DNA from: Adiantum capillus-veneris
Taxonomy: Eukaryota; Streptophyta; Polypodiopsida; Polypodiales; Pteridaceae
Length of the DNA stretch: 64,000 nt
Direction: 5' to 3'
Assembly (NCBI GenBank): GCA_014529385.2
Contig: CM043946.1
Span: 19,832,077 to 19,896,076, forward strand
Shown: one piece after another, positions 48,989-60,127 of the stretch
How positions within the stretch are numbered: the first letter of the stretch is position 1
How the letters are laid out: every line of letters begins with the position of its first letter
Position numbers and translations under genes: made by a program
Notes under the pieces: model-generated
The model's input: only the letters and a program-made list of their open reading frames with translations
Databases searched by the model: none
Told to the model about the DNA's origin: nothing

Positions 48989-49004
48989 TGGTGAACCCGA
49001 CGCA
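48989..49004 (+). promoter_or_regulatory. Primer-binding site of the gag-only element
   Basis: TGGTGAACCCGACGCA starts four bases after the repeat. The TGG start and position are right for a tRNA primer; the tRNA is not identified. Confidence 0.55.
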
Positions 49005-49015
49005 AAGTAGGCTAG

Positions 49016-50383
49016 GGTGAGGGTTCAAAAGCTTTATTGAAGGTCTCAAAAGAAAGGTTTAAAGCTACGGAGCAACAAGAGCAACAGGGGGTTCGGTTTG
49101 ATCCAGTCACAATGCAAATGTTTCAAGCTTTTGCAGTGTTTATGCAGCAGCAACAAGCTGCAGAAAGGAGGGTGCTCTCCTCAACCAAAGCACTTCAATC
49201 TGTGGTGAAGAAATTGGACCAATTTAAAGGTAAAGATGTAACAAAGTATATTTGTGGATATGTAAAGGAGATGGAGCTTCATCGAGTGCCCGAAGCAGAG
49301 ATGGTGCAAAGTTTTGAACTTGCTGTGGTTCCCGAGATCAGAGAGCATGTAAGGGGAATTAGAAATGAGCATGGGGCAACTTGGGAAGCATTCAAATTAG
49401 CCTTGAAGGAAGATTATTTCATGGAGGACTCCGAAAGGGTAACAAAGCGGACTTTCTTAGAGTGGGTAGTTCGGCCAAAAGAGGGGCTCTCGCCTACCGA
49501 ACTGCTAAGGGAATTTGAACGCCGTTATGATCAAGTTTCAAGAACTGAAAAGGCTACCCTAAACTCGGAGAAGACAAAGCTCTTTTTGCAAGCCGCATGT
49601 AAAGAGATTGAAGAGAAGTTAGAGCTACTACTTGAGGATAAGGATGCAGAACAGGGTTTGAAGAATGATTGGAATGAAGTTGAAGACGCCATTTTGCTGC
49701 TAACTAAGCGACAACGACAAAGAGACAAAATGATAGTTAACCCTTCTCAAGTCCCAAGTGTTCCCGAGAGTCCTATGAAGCCTGTTATTGTGGTTCCAAA
49801 GAGTGATAAGTCCATCCTAGATGATATTGTCAAAGGAATGCAACAGCTCAAGTTAAAGCTTAAAAGGCTAGAAGAAAAGGGGCAACCACCAAGTCAATCT
49901 ACAGGGCAACGACCGCAAACCAGAGAAGGCTTTGTCAATAGATGCATATGGTGTGATAGTACTGACCATGGAAGGAGGGATTGTGAAAGTTTTAAAGACG
50001 CTTTGACAAAGGAGCTCGTTTTCTTTAAAGATGGAAAAATTCACTTAAGTGAAACAGGTAAGCTCTTGGGAACAAACTTTGGCAAAGGCAGGATGAAGAA
50101 ACTAGTTGAGGACATGGCTACTAGCCATGCCATCTCGATGGTTGAGGCAGCCGCCTATGGGTTGAAGGTGGATCCTATTAAGAAAAAAGGATCAATCAAC
50201 GTCGGAGAAGAGGAATCTAATGGTATTGGAGAGCTATGGCCATGCGCTATAGAGTCTGCTATGAAGGGTAAAATGACTACAGAGGTTTTACATGAAGCTG
50301 GAGATTGCATTCGGTTTTTTATAGTTAGTATTGGTTCTTTTTCAAAGTGGAGCTTTCATGGCTGGAGTTTTGTTCTTTTCTAG
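49016..50383 (+). CDS. Gag polyprotein of the gag-only element
   Basis: An open frame of about 455 codons from just after the primer site. No ATG is found near the start; the first in-frame ATG is 49112. It shows FKGKDVTKYICGYVKEMELH, AVVPEIREHVRGIRNEHGA, RTFLEWVVRPKEGLSPTELL and LFLQAACKEIEEKLELLLED, which is retrotransposon-gag-like, then a CCHC knuckle CIWCDSTDHGRRDC (about residues 310-323). The frame reads into the right repeat, so the last 20 or so residues (after about 50320) are repeat-encoded. The body has no stop, unlike most relics here, so proteins could still be made. Confidence 0.7.
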   Translation, partial: GEGSKALLKVSKERFKATEQQEQQGVRFDPVTMQMFQAFAVFMQQQQAAERRVLSSTKALQSVVKKLDQFKGKDVTKYICGYVKEMELHRVPEAEMVQSFELAVVPEIREHVRGIRNEHGATWEAFKLALKEDYFMEDSERVTKRTFLEWVVRPKEGLSPTELLREFERRYDQVSRTEKATLNSEKTKLFLQAACKEIEEKLELLLEDKDAEQGLKNDWNEVEDAILLLTKRQRQRDKMIVNPSQVPSVPESPMKPVIVVPKSDKSILDDIVKGMQQLKLKLKRLEEKGQPPSQSTGQRPQTREGFVNRCIWCDSTDHGRRDCESFKDALTKELVFFKDGKIHLSETGKLLGTNFGKGRMKKLVEDMATSHAISMVEAAAYGLKVDPIKKKGSINVGEEESNGIGELWPCAIESAMKGKMTTEVLHEAGDCIRFFIVSIGSFSKWSFHGWSFVLF

Positions 50384-50555
50384 TGTGTTTTTGGCTTCAA
50401 ATTGTCTACACCTTGCTTGATTTTGCTACGAATCCTCACAGTCAGAGGCCCGACGCTTTCCTAGTCGCACTGCGCACTTCTTGACACGTTTTGCTACGAA
50501 TCCCCACAGCCAGAGACCCGACGTCTTCCTAGCCTGCGCACACAACTTCGTGACA
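50323..50555 (+). repeat. Right terminal repeat of the gag-only element
   Basis: Copy of 48752-48984, followed at once by an 18-base G run (50558-50575). Confidence 0.8.
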
Positions 50556-50575
50556 CCGGGGGGGGGGGGGGGGGG

Positions 50576-50785
50576 ATTTTTTCTAAGCTTCAAATGATGA
50601 TAAGTTTTTTTCTTCCTTTTTGACCCCAAACTCACAATTCTGAGTGGAGATGTTATATTGACTTAGAAAAGAATGTACAATCAACCTCAAGCACCACATG
50701 TGCCTTGAGGGGGCATCATTTCCAAAATGGGGTTGTCCAAATACACGACACAAAATGAGAAAGAGCTGCTAGATATTACTACTCG
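50576..50785. other. Unassigned
   Basis: No feature is recognised. Confidence 0.3.
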
Positions 50786-51580
50786 AGTAGCCGATGCAAC
50801 GTAATGCATGTCTCCATTCTTCGGCATTAGCAATTGTCCCTTTCTTTGACCCTAATACAAATATGAGCTCAATGCTCACTCAAAACCTCATTGAATTGAA
50901 CCACGACTTATCTTCCCTCAAAGACACGAAGGTTCTAAGCTTTCCATATCTATTTCAAATAACAATAGCTGGTAATTTGGGTGCATACCAGCATAGCTTG
51001 GTTCTTCGATCTACACCCCCTCAAAATCAGTTCTTTGGAAAAGAAAAAAATCTTGCAAGTCTTTCGCATGCATTTGCAAATTTGTGCGGCCAGACCCTAC
51101 AAGGAAGGACAGTTTTTGAACAAATCTCTGGGATCCTCCGAAGTTAATCTACATCCAAATAAAATGAGCCAATCCCTCCAACGAGAATCTCACTCCCGGT
51201 AGGGATGCGTCCCATAACACCTTCCATGTAAATACCTTCATGGATTTCAACGATTTACTCTCCCACTAGATTCAAAAGTTGTAGCAAATAATGGCACGAT
51301 CTCAAGGGCTCTTCTTTGAATTTGTGAGTAGGCTTTTATAAAGAGCAACAAATAGTCTCCAAATAATTTTTCTAGCAATTGTTTTCCCGTGGTAATGAGA
51401 GACTTTGGATTTCTCCTTTTGATGCACTGTCCTCGAGCAAAGTTACAAGAGAATGTGAGCCAATTGCAAAGAGCAATGGGGCAACAAGGCAACCTTACTT
51501 AACAGATCTCTTGGCTTCAAACATTCCACAACCCTATTGTTGTAGAGTAGCTCAGAGAAGCTACCCTTCCCAAGTGTGTG
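50786..51580 (-). pseudogene. LINE RT 3' fragment
   Basis: On the minus strand, 51480-51380 reads GCLVAPLLFAIGSHSLVTLL (LINE block QGCPLAPLLF), then FGDYLLLFIKAYSQIQRRAL (block FADDxxLFxK, second D changed to Y). Further on, IWKA, stop, NLRVFEG near 50930 matches the C-terminal IWKARNxRVFE block. There are several frame breaks. Confidence 0.6.
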
Positions 51581-51589
51581 AACTATAAG

Positions 51590-52444
51590 ATTAGAAAATC
51601 GTGAACAATCCAACCAAAATAGTTACAAGGGTACTTTGGGAATTTTTGAAATTTGAGGGGTATTTTGAGAATTGCCACAAATTAGAGGGGTAATTTGGTA
51701 ATTTTCCCTTTTTAGAAAGTTGAAAAAAAAGAGAGAAGGCGAAAAGGAGGAGGGCAACATTTTTGAAGAGAAAGGGAGGGGTTTTCTTGAAAAAGAAGAG
51801 GTGAATTGAGGAGGAAAAGCGGAGTGCCTCATGCGCTTGGTGGTGAAAGCCGTACAAAGGGAGCCATCGAAGCTGCACAAGATAGTGGAGCACCGTGTAG
51901 CGGCTCGGAAGGGCAAGCACTTTGCAGAAGAGGGAGCCAATGAGGGCGACTAAGAAGAGGAGTTTCTGCCAGAGTGAAGCCAATAGTGGATGCCCGTCAA
52001 GGTGTGTGCGACGGATTCGAGTTGCAAGGGAGGTGTGTGTCCCCTTTGTATGAATTGGTGATGGCCATGGTGCGGCCTAGAGCAGACTATATGGATTTTG
52101 TACACGGTGTTTTTCCTTGAAGGAGAAGCTATCATTGCTGATTTTGGCATCGTCTCTCCCCCCTTCTCCCCTTTCTTCTTCGCTCATCTCCAGGGTGTGT
52201 GGTGCCGGTGTGTGTGAGCTTGTGCGTCCTCTGGGCCTTGTGTGTGTGTGAGAGAGAGAGAGAAAGAGAGAGAGGTGTTGAGTTGTGGAAGTACGAGAAG
52301 CGAGAAAAATCGGGGTGATGACTGTCTGAGGATTGTGCAGAGTGTGTGCGTTGGGTGAAGTGCACACGAGGCCCTTCTAGTGCGAGTTGTCTTTTTCAAA
52401 GATGTTTTTGAGAGGATAGGGGTGCTGTGAATACCGTGAGCTAT
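51590..52444 (+). repeat. Left part of a Tat-like LTR split by Ty3 element 2
   Basis: The end, 52395-52444, is the reverse complement of the LTR text of Ty3 element 1 near 24255-24310 (GGGGTGCTGTGAATACC, TTTCAAAGATGTTTT). Further left the match is weaker (GATGGCCATGGTG, the GGTGCCGG block). The LTR continues after the insertion at 61676-61729. The left limit is uncertain. Confidence 0.55.
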
Positions 52445-53280
52445 TGATGGGGGCTTTTCACAAGCCAAGCTCCCATCCCCCTCTTCTCTCGTCCCCACCC
52501 CATGAAAACCCCCTCTTAGGGAGGGAGTGATAAAAGACATTGGAAAAAGTAAGAAAAAAAATAAAGTATGATTATGTAAATATATGAGAAAGGTAAAATA
52601 GGCCACCTCATGCCTACGGGGCAGCCCATCCCCACCTTGCCTCCTTTTTCTTCACTGTTGCCCCCACGTGTGTCCCTTTTCCTCTCCTCCACTCAAAAGG
52701 TCAACCCCCTCTCTCTTCCCCTTGTCCTTTCTCCTTTCTCTCTCCCCTCAAGCTACCCCACCTCTCACCAATAATGCATTTTAACTCACCAATAATGCAC
52801 CCTAACTCACATGCAACTTACCCTATCTTCCAAAATAGTATACCCCACCCCCCCTTTCTCTCTCCTATCATATCCCATGACCCAAATACCCCCCCCTCTC
52901 TCTAAAGGGCACCATGTCTCTTGTCTTGTAACTAAATAACCTCCCCCACACTCACACATACTCAGTTTCACTAAAAAAGGTGCCCACAGACCCATCCCCA
53001 CTCGGTGGTTACCTGATTTTTCTTGTGTTCACACACATCTGCACACAGATTCACCTTTGAACACACTCCCCTCTGTCCCCTCTTGTAATTACTTTATTCT
53101 CCATGTCACCTCTCACTTTTTTTCATCAACCCATATCTCTCTCTCTTGGTCTCTCTCTCATGAGACTGCTGTTCTGGCACATATACACACAGCCAGACAA
53201 GTGGGGCCCACAGTCACATGGCCTATGTAGATAATGGTTTCTTCATTTCTAAATTCTAGAATTTCTCCCCCCTCCTCCCC

Positions 53281-53288
53281 TATATAAA
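53281..53288 (+). promoter_or_regulatory. TATA box of Ty3 element 2
   Basis: TATATAAA in CCCCTATATAAAGAGG, kept in the 3' LTR at 60961-60968. Confidence 0.7.
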
Positions 53289-53581
53289 GAGGGGTCACCA
53301 TCGCACAAAAACAGACAACATCACCAAAGAACACACTATGCGTGCCTAGTGCACACACACACACCCACACCATCACCATCACCGCAATCACCATGCTTGT
53401 CTTGAGCATGACCTCTACAGCCTTGGCTATGGAAGATGAAGGGCAACTAAATGAAGGATGATGGCCATAATCCTCGTGTGAGTCTTCGCCATCAACTCCC
53501 ACCTATCCGCCATGTGCTCTACCACTCTCTCCCTTCTCATTCCCCTACCCTATGCTCCCCATTTCATCGCCTAATTCTCTA

Positions 53582-53587
53582 AATAAA
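53582..53587 (+). terminator. Poly(A) signal in the LTR
   Basis: AATAAA about 300 bases after the TATA box; the 3' LTR copy at 61269-61274 is the one that would end the genomic RNA. Confidence 0.5.
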
Positions 53588-53990
53588 GCTTGAGGTTTTG
53601 TGAGTATGTTTTCTTGCAATGTTTTGCCCCTGTGAGGTGTGCGGAATCGCCACCTAGTCTTGTGTTTTGGAGTGAGCTGGTGTATGTGTGAAGGGTGTGC
53701 GGATTCGCCATCCTTTTGTGGTGCCTAAGTCCTAAGCCGCTATACCCCCTCCCTCTCTCTCTCTCTCTCTCTCACTTGATCTCATTCCCTTTCCTCTTCA
53801 TCATTACTCCCAAGCATCCATCTCTCTTGGATGAAAACTTTGTTATGGTGGTGTGTTGTTTGCGTCCTAGCCACTGAAGCTAGGTGGTGCCCCCCCTGTT
53901 TGCTTTATCATGACAGGCTCGAGGCGCGCCATTTGGTCCCCGGTGTTTTAGAGGCCGTCGGGGTTCGGGGTTCGCTTTTCTCCCGTCATT

Positions 53991-54008
53991 TGGTGCCCCC
54001 ACTGAGGA
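53991..54008 (+). promoter_or_regulatory. Primer-binding site of Ty3 element 2
   Basis: TGGTGCCCCCACTGAGGA, two bases after the LTR, the same 18-mer as in Ty3 element 1. Confidence 0.8.
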
Positions 54009-54061
54009 TCTTTTCATGAAACCCTTCAGTTTACAAGACTGAAACCCCTATACTATTGTGA

Positions 54062-54527
54062 ATGGATGAATGGCTAGCAGGATTTGCTAATTGGACGACA
54101 GAAGAAGAAGAGCTCCAAGCACAACTAGACGAACTCCGCATCTCCATCGAAGCTCGAGTGCCAGGCGTAACGGTAATTGATTTGCAGCGGGAGAGTCAAC
54201 CAACACGCCAAACCCAGTGGATATACATAGGCCAAGTGCCAAGAAGAAGAAGGAGAAGGTCGAAACCATGTCCGCAACCTACAACCAACCCACAACAACA
54301 AAATGGAAGGAGCTCTACACAATAGAGGATCAACACTATTCTACTTTGAGAATCGGGTAACTCAAGTCGCCGAGGTAATTATCACAGTCAGTTTTCAAGT
54401 CGCACCTGATGCTGCAGCACAGATAACGGAATCATTGGCTCACACTCTCACTAGAGAAACTAGGGATCTACTGAGTTTGTTTCAGGAAAGAACACCACCC
54501 TCTCCCACAAGCTTGGACAGTGACTAA
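54062..54527 (+). pseudogene. Possible extra ORF upstream of gag
   Basis: The leader holds two overlapping ORFs in different frames: 54062-54325 (87 codons, MDEWLAGFANWTTEEEELQA...RRRRRRSK) and 54303-54527 (74 codons, with LAHTLTRETRDLLSLFQERT). Together they may be one frame-shifted ORF before gag. Ogre/Tat elements often have such an ORF1. No domain is recognised. Confidence 0.35.
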
Positions 54528-54846
54528 GCACCTCTAAGCTTCACATGAATCAGTACAACCTACCTCAAGACAGATCACACATACCAACACGTGTACGCTC
54601 AATCAAGGTAATACTGGATTTGAAGGCTCACTACTAGCACGTCATTGACACCATGCTGGGTGGGGAGCGATTTTTTGAGGTTCTGGCATCAGATCAACCA
54701 TTTGTCTTACCTTTGGTACAAGGCAATGTACCGTTTGAAGTTTTAATCTATGTCCTAGTATAAGAGGGTATACACGCCTCCTTGTAAAGAAGAAAAAAAC
54801 TTTTGCAAGTTAAGCAGTGTGTCTTTTTAGCTCTCTCTCAGTAATC

Positions 54847-57800
54847 ATGGCAAGTGTAGCATTTCCAACATTTAAAGGAAAGAAGGGGGAGGATTTGGTA
54901 ACAGACTTCCTAGATGACTTTTAAGTAGCATGTGTAGTGAGCAACAAAGATACGGATGAATCCCGGGTTAGAATCTTTAAGCATCTCATGAAGCTAGAAG
55001 CTAGATCATGGTACAATGCACTTCCACAAGCAACCAAGGATGATTGGGAACCCTTAAAAACCGCTTTTAAGAGGCGCTTTGGGGGAGGTACCACTTCAGA
55101 AAAGTTGTGGGACAAGTTGAGAGACTTGAAGCAGGAGGGTCTTTTAGAATATGCCACCTATGAGTCCAAATTTGTGGATTTGTGGGAACGGTGGGTTGAG
55201 TCACTGGCAAGGGGGGAAGCCGCACCCGATTTCCTAAAAAACGATCGGTTCATGCATGGATTATGGCCGCTTCTCAAGGAGAAGGTGAAAGGTAGATTCC
55301 CGGCTACGTACGAGTTAGCCGTTGAGATTGCTCGCCTTAAGGACAAGAAGCTGCGAATGAAAGCCAAAGAAACCGAGTCAACAGAAGCAGGAACATCGCG
55401 TCGACCAGCAACTACAACAACCACCATACCACCACCACCGGCTCTTGGGGTAAGAGATGACCAACAAGATATGTTGGCCCATATTACTGACCAACTGCAA
55501 AATTTGTCTGTCCACTTAATACAGCAAGGGAGGAGTCAAGAAAGAGATCAAGACCCTGGAAGAGCACGATGACAAAACAGGGAGTATCATTGCTACAACT
55601 GCGGAGAAGACGGTCACGATATGTACTACTGTCCCAAACCACGACAAAACTATAATAGAGGAGGTAGAAGGAACCAACTGTCACCCCCTAGAGAAAGAAC
55701 ACCCCCACCCCGAGCACCACCCCCACCAACACAAATTCTACGTCCACCCCAGACACCACTACAAGCATCCATTCCACCTCTTCCACCAGCCCCACCACCT
55801 GATCGCCCTGTAAACATCATAAGGCTAGAAGAGAAAGGAAAAGCCGTAGTAGTGGATCCACCCAGAGCAAAGGAGAGGGACAAGGGTAAGGAGAAGGTAA
55901 CCTTTTTAGAACCACTTGAAGCCATGACTGTGAAAAGAGCTAGGAGAGAGAAAGCTACACAATCAGATGATGAGAGAAGCATGAGAGGAGAAACTAGCAA
56001 GAGGCCATCCAGGCCACGACGGAAATTGGGCATCACCGACTTCCAGCTAGGGGAAAGTTCTAAGCCCTATGATCTAACATTGGATGTGGCAGAGCAAGGA
56101 CCGAAGATTACATGGCCACAGCTGCTACATCTTGCACCAAAAGTAAGGCGACAATGGTCTAAAATGGTAAGTACAAGACGCTCCAAAACAAAGGTAGCCG
56201 GAGCAATTTCGGGATGCAACATGGATGACATCCTTCCAATTGTCGACGTAAACATAAAAGGAAAGAGGGTTGGAAACACCTACATTGATGGAGGTGCACA
56301 AATCTGTGTAATGAGCGAAGCTATGATGCTTTGATTAGGGCTCGAGGTTGACAGGCCTTCTCCATGCAAGGCAAAGATGGCAAACAACGCAAAAGTAAAG
56401 TGTGTGGGTGTGGTAAGTGCCGTGAAAATCAAAGCTTTCAACACTGAGGTAGAGGTAGATGTTTTTGTAATGCCTACTAAGGGGGAGGGCTATCCACTAA
56501 TTTTGGGAAGGCCATGGTTGATGGCCATGAAGGCAAAACAGGACTGGGGTACTGGCCTTCTACGCATGACCGGTAAGAAAGGGGAGACAATCTACTACGA
56601 CATGAGGATTGGCAAGCAGAAGCAAATGAATCTGGAAACATCGGTAGATGAAACCACTAGCGAATCTTCCAGTTCTGAGGAGGAGACCACATCCACCGAC
56701 GAAAGTGACAGTTCCATTGATGTAATGGGTATCATTATGAAGGATCCACAAAGGGTAAGCACAACTGGTGATCCATCACCAAAAGGGCAACCCAATGAAG
56801 AGGAGAGAAAATCACCTGGCCTAGGAGGAAGTAGGTTGAAGGGTATGTTGTCTACGAAATTAACACTTGAGGAGAAAGATAGTTTTTTGCAAATGTTGAT
56901 GGGATTTCCTAACCTGTTCATTGACAACTATGAAAGAATCACAGGCATTACAGTGGTGGAACATCATATTAAGCTGAAGGAAGGGGTAAAACCAGTTGTG
57001 CAAAAGCTACGACGATTGGGGGTCATACAAGAAAAGGCACTCTTGGCCGAGGTAAGGAAACTGCTCGAGGCGGGATTCATCTATCCTGTAGAAAACTCAG
57101 AATGGGTGTCACCTGTAGTGGTGATGCCTAAAAAGAATGGTAAGTGGAGGGTCTGTGTTGACTACAAACCACTAAATGCAGCTACAAAGAGAGACCACTT
57201 TCCTCTCCCTTTCTTGGATGAAATTCTGAATGAAGTAGCGGGTTTTGAATGCTATACCGTCTGTGATGGTTATTCTGGATACTTTCAAATACGCATAGCC
57301 TTGGAAGATCAGCTAAAAACCACTTTTATCACGCCATGGGGTTGTTTTGCATACAGGGTTATGCCATTTGGTCTTACAAATGCACCTGCCACATTCCAAA
57401 GATATGTCACATATGTTTTTCAACCGTTCTTTGGAACATCCATAAGAGTGTTCATTGATGATTTTTGTATATATAGCTCCCGTATTTCACATTTAGAAAA
57501 GGTAACTGAAGGTTTGGCCAGGTTGCAGAGACTAGGTGGGCAATTAAATGTGGATAAATGCCACATTGGGGAGAGTAAAGTCATTCTACTAGGCCATGAA
57601 ATTTCAGCAAAAGGTATTAACGCCGACCCAGGTAAGGTGTCCGCACTCATAGCCCTACCTTCACCAACGACTGCACGTCAACTGGTCTCTTTTCTACAGA
57701 AGGTGAGGTACTTAAGTAGATTCATACATCTACTATCACAACTTGTTCTACCACTGCAACAACTCACTCAAAGATCAACTTTCACTTGGAATGAGGAAAG

Positions 57801-60099
57801 TGAACATCACTACAACAAGGTAAAGGAGGTCTTAGCCACTCTGCCAACTATCTCACCACCTAAGTGGGATGAAAAATTCTATGTCACCTCACGTGTTGGT
57901 GATGACTCATTGGGGGCTGTGCTACTCCAAAAGGATACGACGACATCTTTCATGAGGCCAATCTACTTCTCTAGTCGAATGATGACAGAAGGAGAGAAAG
58001 GTTTCACCCATGTGGAACACTTAGTCCTAGCTCTTAGATTTGCAACTACAAAGTTTAGGGCATATTTGCTTCCTAAGCAATTTGTGATTCTAACCACGGA
58101 TGAAATATTTCCCTATGTTGTACAACACATGGATGTGTTTGCTAGAATTACCAAATGGCTAGTTCGTCTGCAAGAGTTTGACTACACGGTACAGGTAGAA
58201 AGCACGACAAGGGCAAGTTTGGGGGGACTCATGACCTACCAAGTCTTTGAAGGGAAGGAGAAGCAATCTAAGGAAGGAGAAGTCCGATTACCTCCAGTAC
58301 CACCAATGGTAGAAGGACCATACTCTCTCTACTTTGATGGAGCCTACAAGCGAGCGTCCGACAAAGCAGCTGCAGGCATAGTGGTCTTTGATGACAAAGG
58401 GACAAAGGTATTTTCGTTGGGCCAATTGTTAGATTCACATTCTAACAATGAAGCTGAGTATGCAGCACTAACCAAGGGTCTACAATGGTGCGTCTCGCAA
58501 GGTGTACAACGCCTTAATGTATTTGGGGATGCTCTACTTCTGGTAAGGCAAGTAAATGGAGCATGGACATGCAAGAATCCTAGTTTAAGGACTCACTTAA
58601 GTGGTGTAAAAACCTTGTTGGGTAAGTTTGAAGAAGTTCAAATACACCATATCCCAAGGGCTCAAAACCAAGAAGCAGATGCCCTAGCAAGTGAAAGACT
58701 ACAGGAAGTGGTGGTTGGAGCAATAAAACTAAAGCTCCCTCTATTTCAAGGAAGTGATGCCTTGCATGACATCATGCATTTTTTGGAAACAGGGGAATGC
58801 CCATCAGATTTAACAAAGGGACAGAAGCAATGGCTGACACGGAAGGCCACAAGGTATCGACTCATCAATGACGGTTTGTACTGTAAGGGTAAGGACCAAA
58901 TACTCAGGAAGGTCCCTCTCTCTTAGGAAATCACAGGAGTAATTGCTAGCTGTCACGACGGGGTTTGTGGTGGTCACTTTGCCCTAGACATAACAAGTAG
59001 GAAAATCTTGCAGGCAGGCTTCATATGGCCTAGCCTCAACCGTGATGTACACCACTGGTGCAAAACATGTAAGTTGTGTCAAAAGGCCGGCACTAGGTCA
59101 CTTATGCCTGAACCACAGACACCTATTCTCTCATATGGCCCATTTGAAAAATGGGGGATCGATGCCATTGGGCCATTACCTAGGGCCAACTCAGGAAAAT
59201 TCTACATTATCATGGGGGTCGATTACATGACTAGATAGGCAGAGGCTACAGCCACCACTAGAATCACAGCGGTAGAGGTAGCTAACTTTATCTACGAGCA
59301 CATATGCTGTAGGTTTGGCACACCTTTAGAGATCATCTCTGATAAAGGGCCAGGTTTCAGAGCAGACTTGGTAGGAGAATTAATGCAGAAACTGGGCATT
59401 ACAATAAGGCACTCTTCACCATATTACCCTCAATGTAATGGCCTAGTTGAAAAGGTAAATGGAATGGTTTCTAAAATTATTACCAAGTAGGTAAACAATC
59501 ATCCTGGAGACTGGGATAAGTATCTACTACCACCTTTTTGGGCCTACAGAACTTCATTTCGTACATCCTTGGGATTCACACCGTATCATCTAGTATTTGG
59601 TAAGGAAGCAATCTTGCCCATTGAAGTGCAACTACAAAGTCTCAGAGTAATGGCAAGCCAGCTTCAACAGCCCAACATGCATTTGAGAGATCACATCATC
59701 AACTTGGAAAGACTGCAGCTGGACAGAGAAGAAGCAATAAATTATTATGCAGCACAAGCAGAGCATAGACGGCTTAGCTTTAACGAGCATCTCCGGAAAA
59801 AAGAATTGAAGAAAGGAATGTTGGTGCCCCGCTACGACAATCGTTTCGACACGCGCAAGGATAAGAAACTCCTACTCCGATGGGAAGGTCCTTTCATCGT
59901 CAGGAAAAAGTATGCCAATGGAAGCTACCAACTTATGGAGGCTGATGGAAAACTTCATAAAACCAGGGTAAATGGTTGGCAACTTAAACCTTATTTTCTT
60001 CGATTTGACCAGGCTCCACCTATTGACATTCCAGATGAGGACACACCATCAGCCGCCACCTCCGACGATAATGATCAAACAGATGAGCTAGAGACATGA
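54847..60099 (+). pseudogene. gag-pol of Ty3 element 2: one frame, six in-frame stops
   Basis: ATG at 54847 opens 1,751 codons in one frame with no frameshift. Stops lie at 54922 (TAA), 55570 (TGA), 56332 (TGA), 58924 (TAG), 59236 (TAG) and 59488 (TAG). Domains: gag core (RSWYNALPQATKDDW, YESKFVDLWERWVE), CCHC knuckle CYNCGEDGHDMYYC (55591-55632), Pro-rich linker, protease YIDGGAQICVM (near 56286), RT with KWRVCVDYKPLN, MPFGLTNAPATFQ and VFIDD (near 57455), RNase H (57880-58240), and a second RNase H FDGAYKR, NNEAEY, GDALLLVRQ (58330-58700). The integrase follows with its HHCC finger (CHDGVCGGH, CKTCKLC, 58955-59080) and IDAIGPL, ISDKGPGF, NGLVEKVNG. The tail has ELKKGMLV and GPFIVRKKYANGSYQL. 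As it stands it cannot make a full polyprotein without readthrough. Confidence 0.9.
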
Positions 60100-60112
60100 A
60101 TGCCTCTAGCCA

Positions 60113-60124
60113 AAAGGGGAGGGC
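60113..60124 (+). promoter_or_regulatory. Polypurine tract of Ty3 element 2
   Basis: AAAAGGGGAGGG lies a few bases before the 3' LTR, where plus-strand DNA synthesis is primed. Confidence 0.75.
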
Positions 60125-60127
60125 TAA

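Larger units (their letters stand above)
48752..50555 (+). mobile_element. Gag-only LTR element (TR-GAG-like or deletion derivative)
   Basis: 233-base direct repeats at 48752-48984 and 50323-50555 differ at only a few bases and end GTGACA. Between them are a primer-binding site and a gag ORF, with no protease, RT or integrase. There is no polypurine tract before the right repeat and neither repeat starts with TG, so the right LTR may be cut: a deletion may have joined gag to the middle of a longer 3' LTR. Confidence 0.65.
52445..53988 (+). repeat. 5' LTR of Ty3 element 2
   Basis: Begins TGATGGGGGC, ends CCCGTCA. It carries TATATAAA at 53281-53288 and AATAAA at 53582-53587, so R probably starts near 53310 and ends just after 53600. 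Confidence 0.92.

Noticed and set aside
54922-59490. Stops repaired by U-to-C RNA editing (known in ferns and hornworts)
   Set aside because: That editing acts on organelle transcripts; this is a nuclear retrotransposon. Mutation is the simpler explanation.
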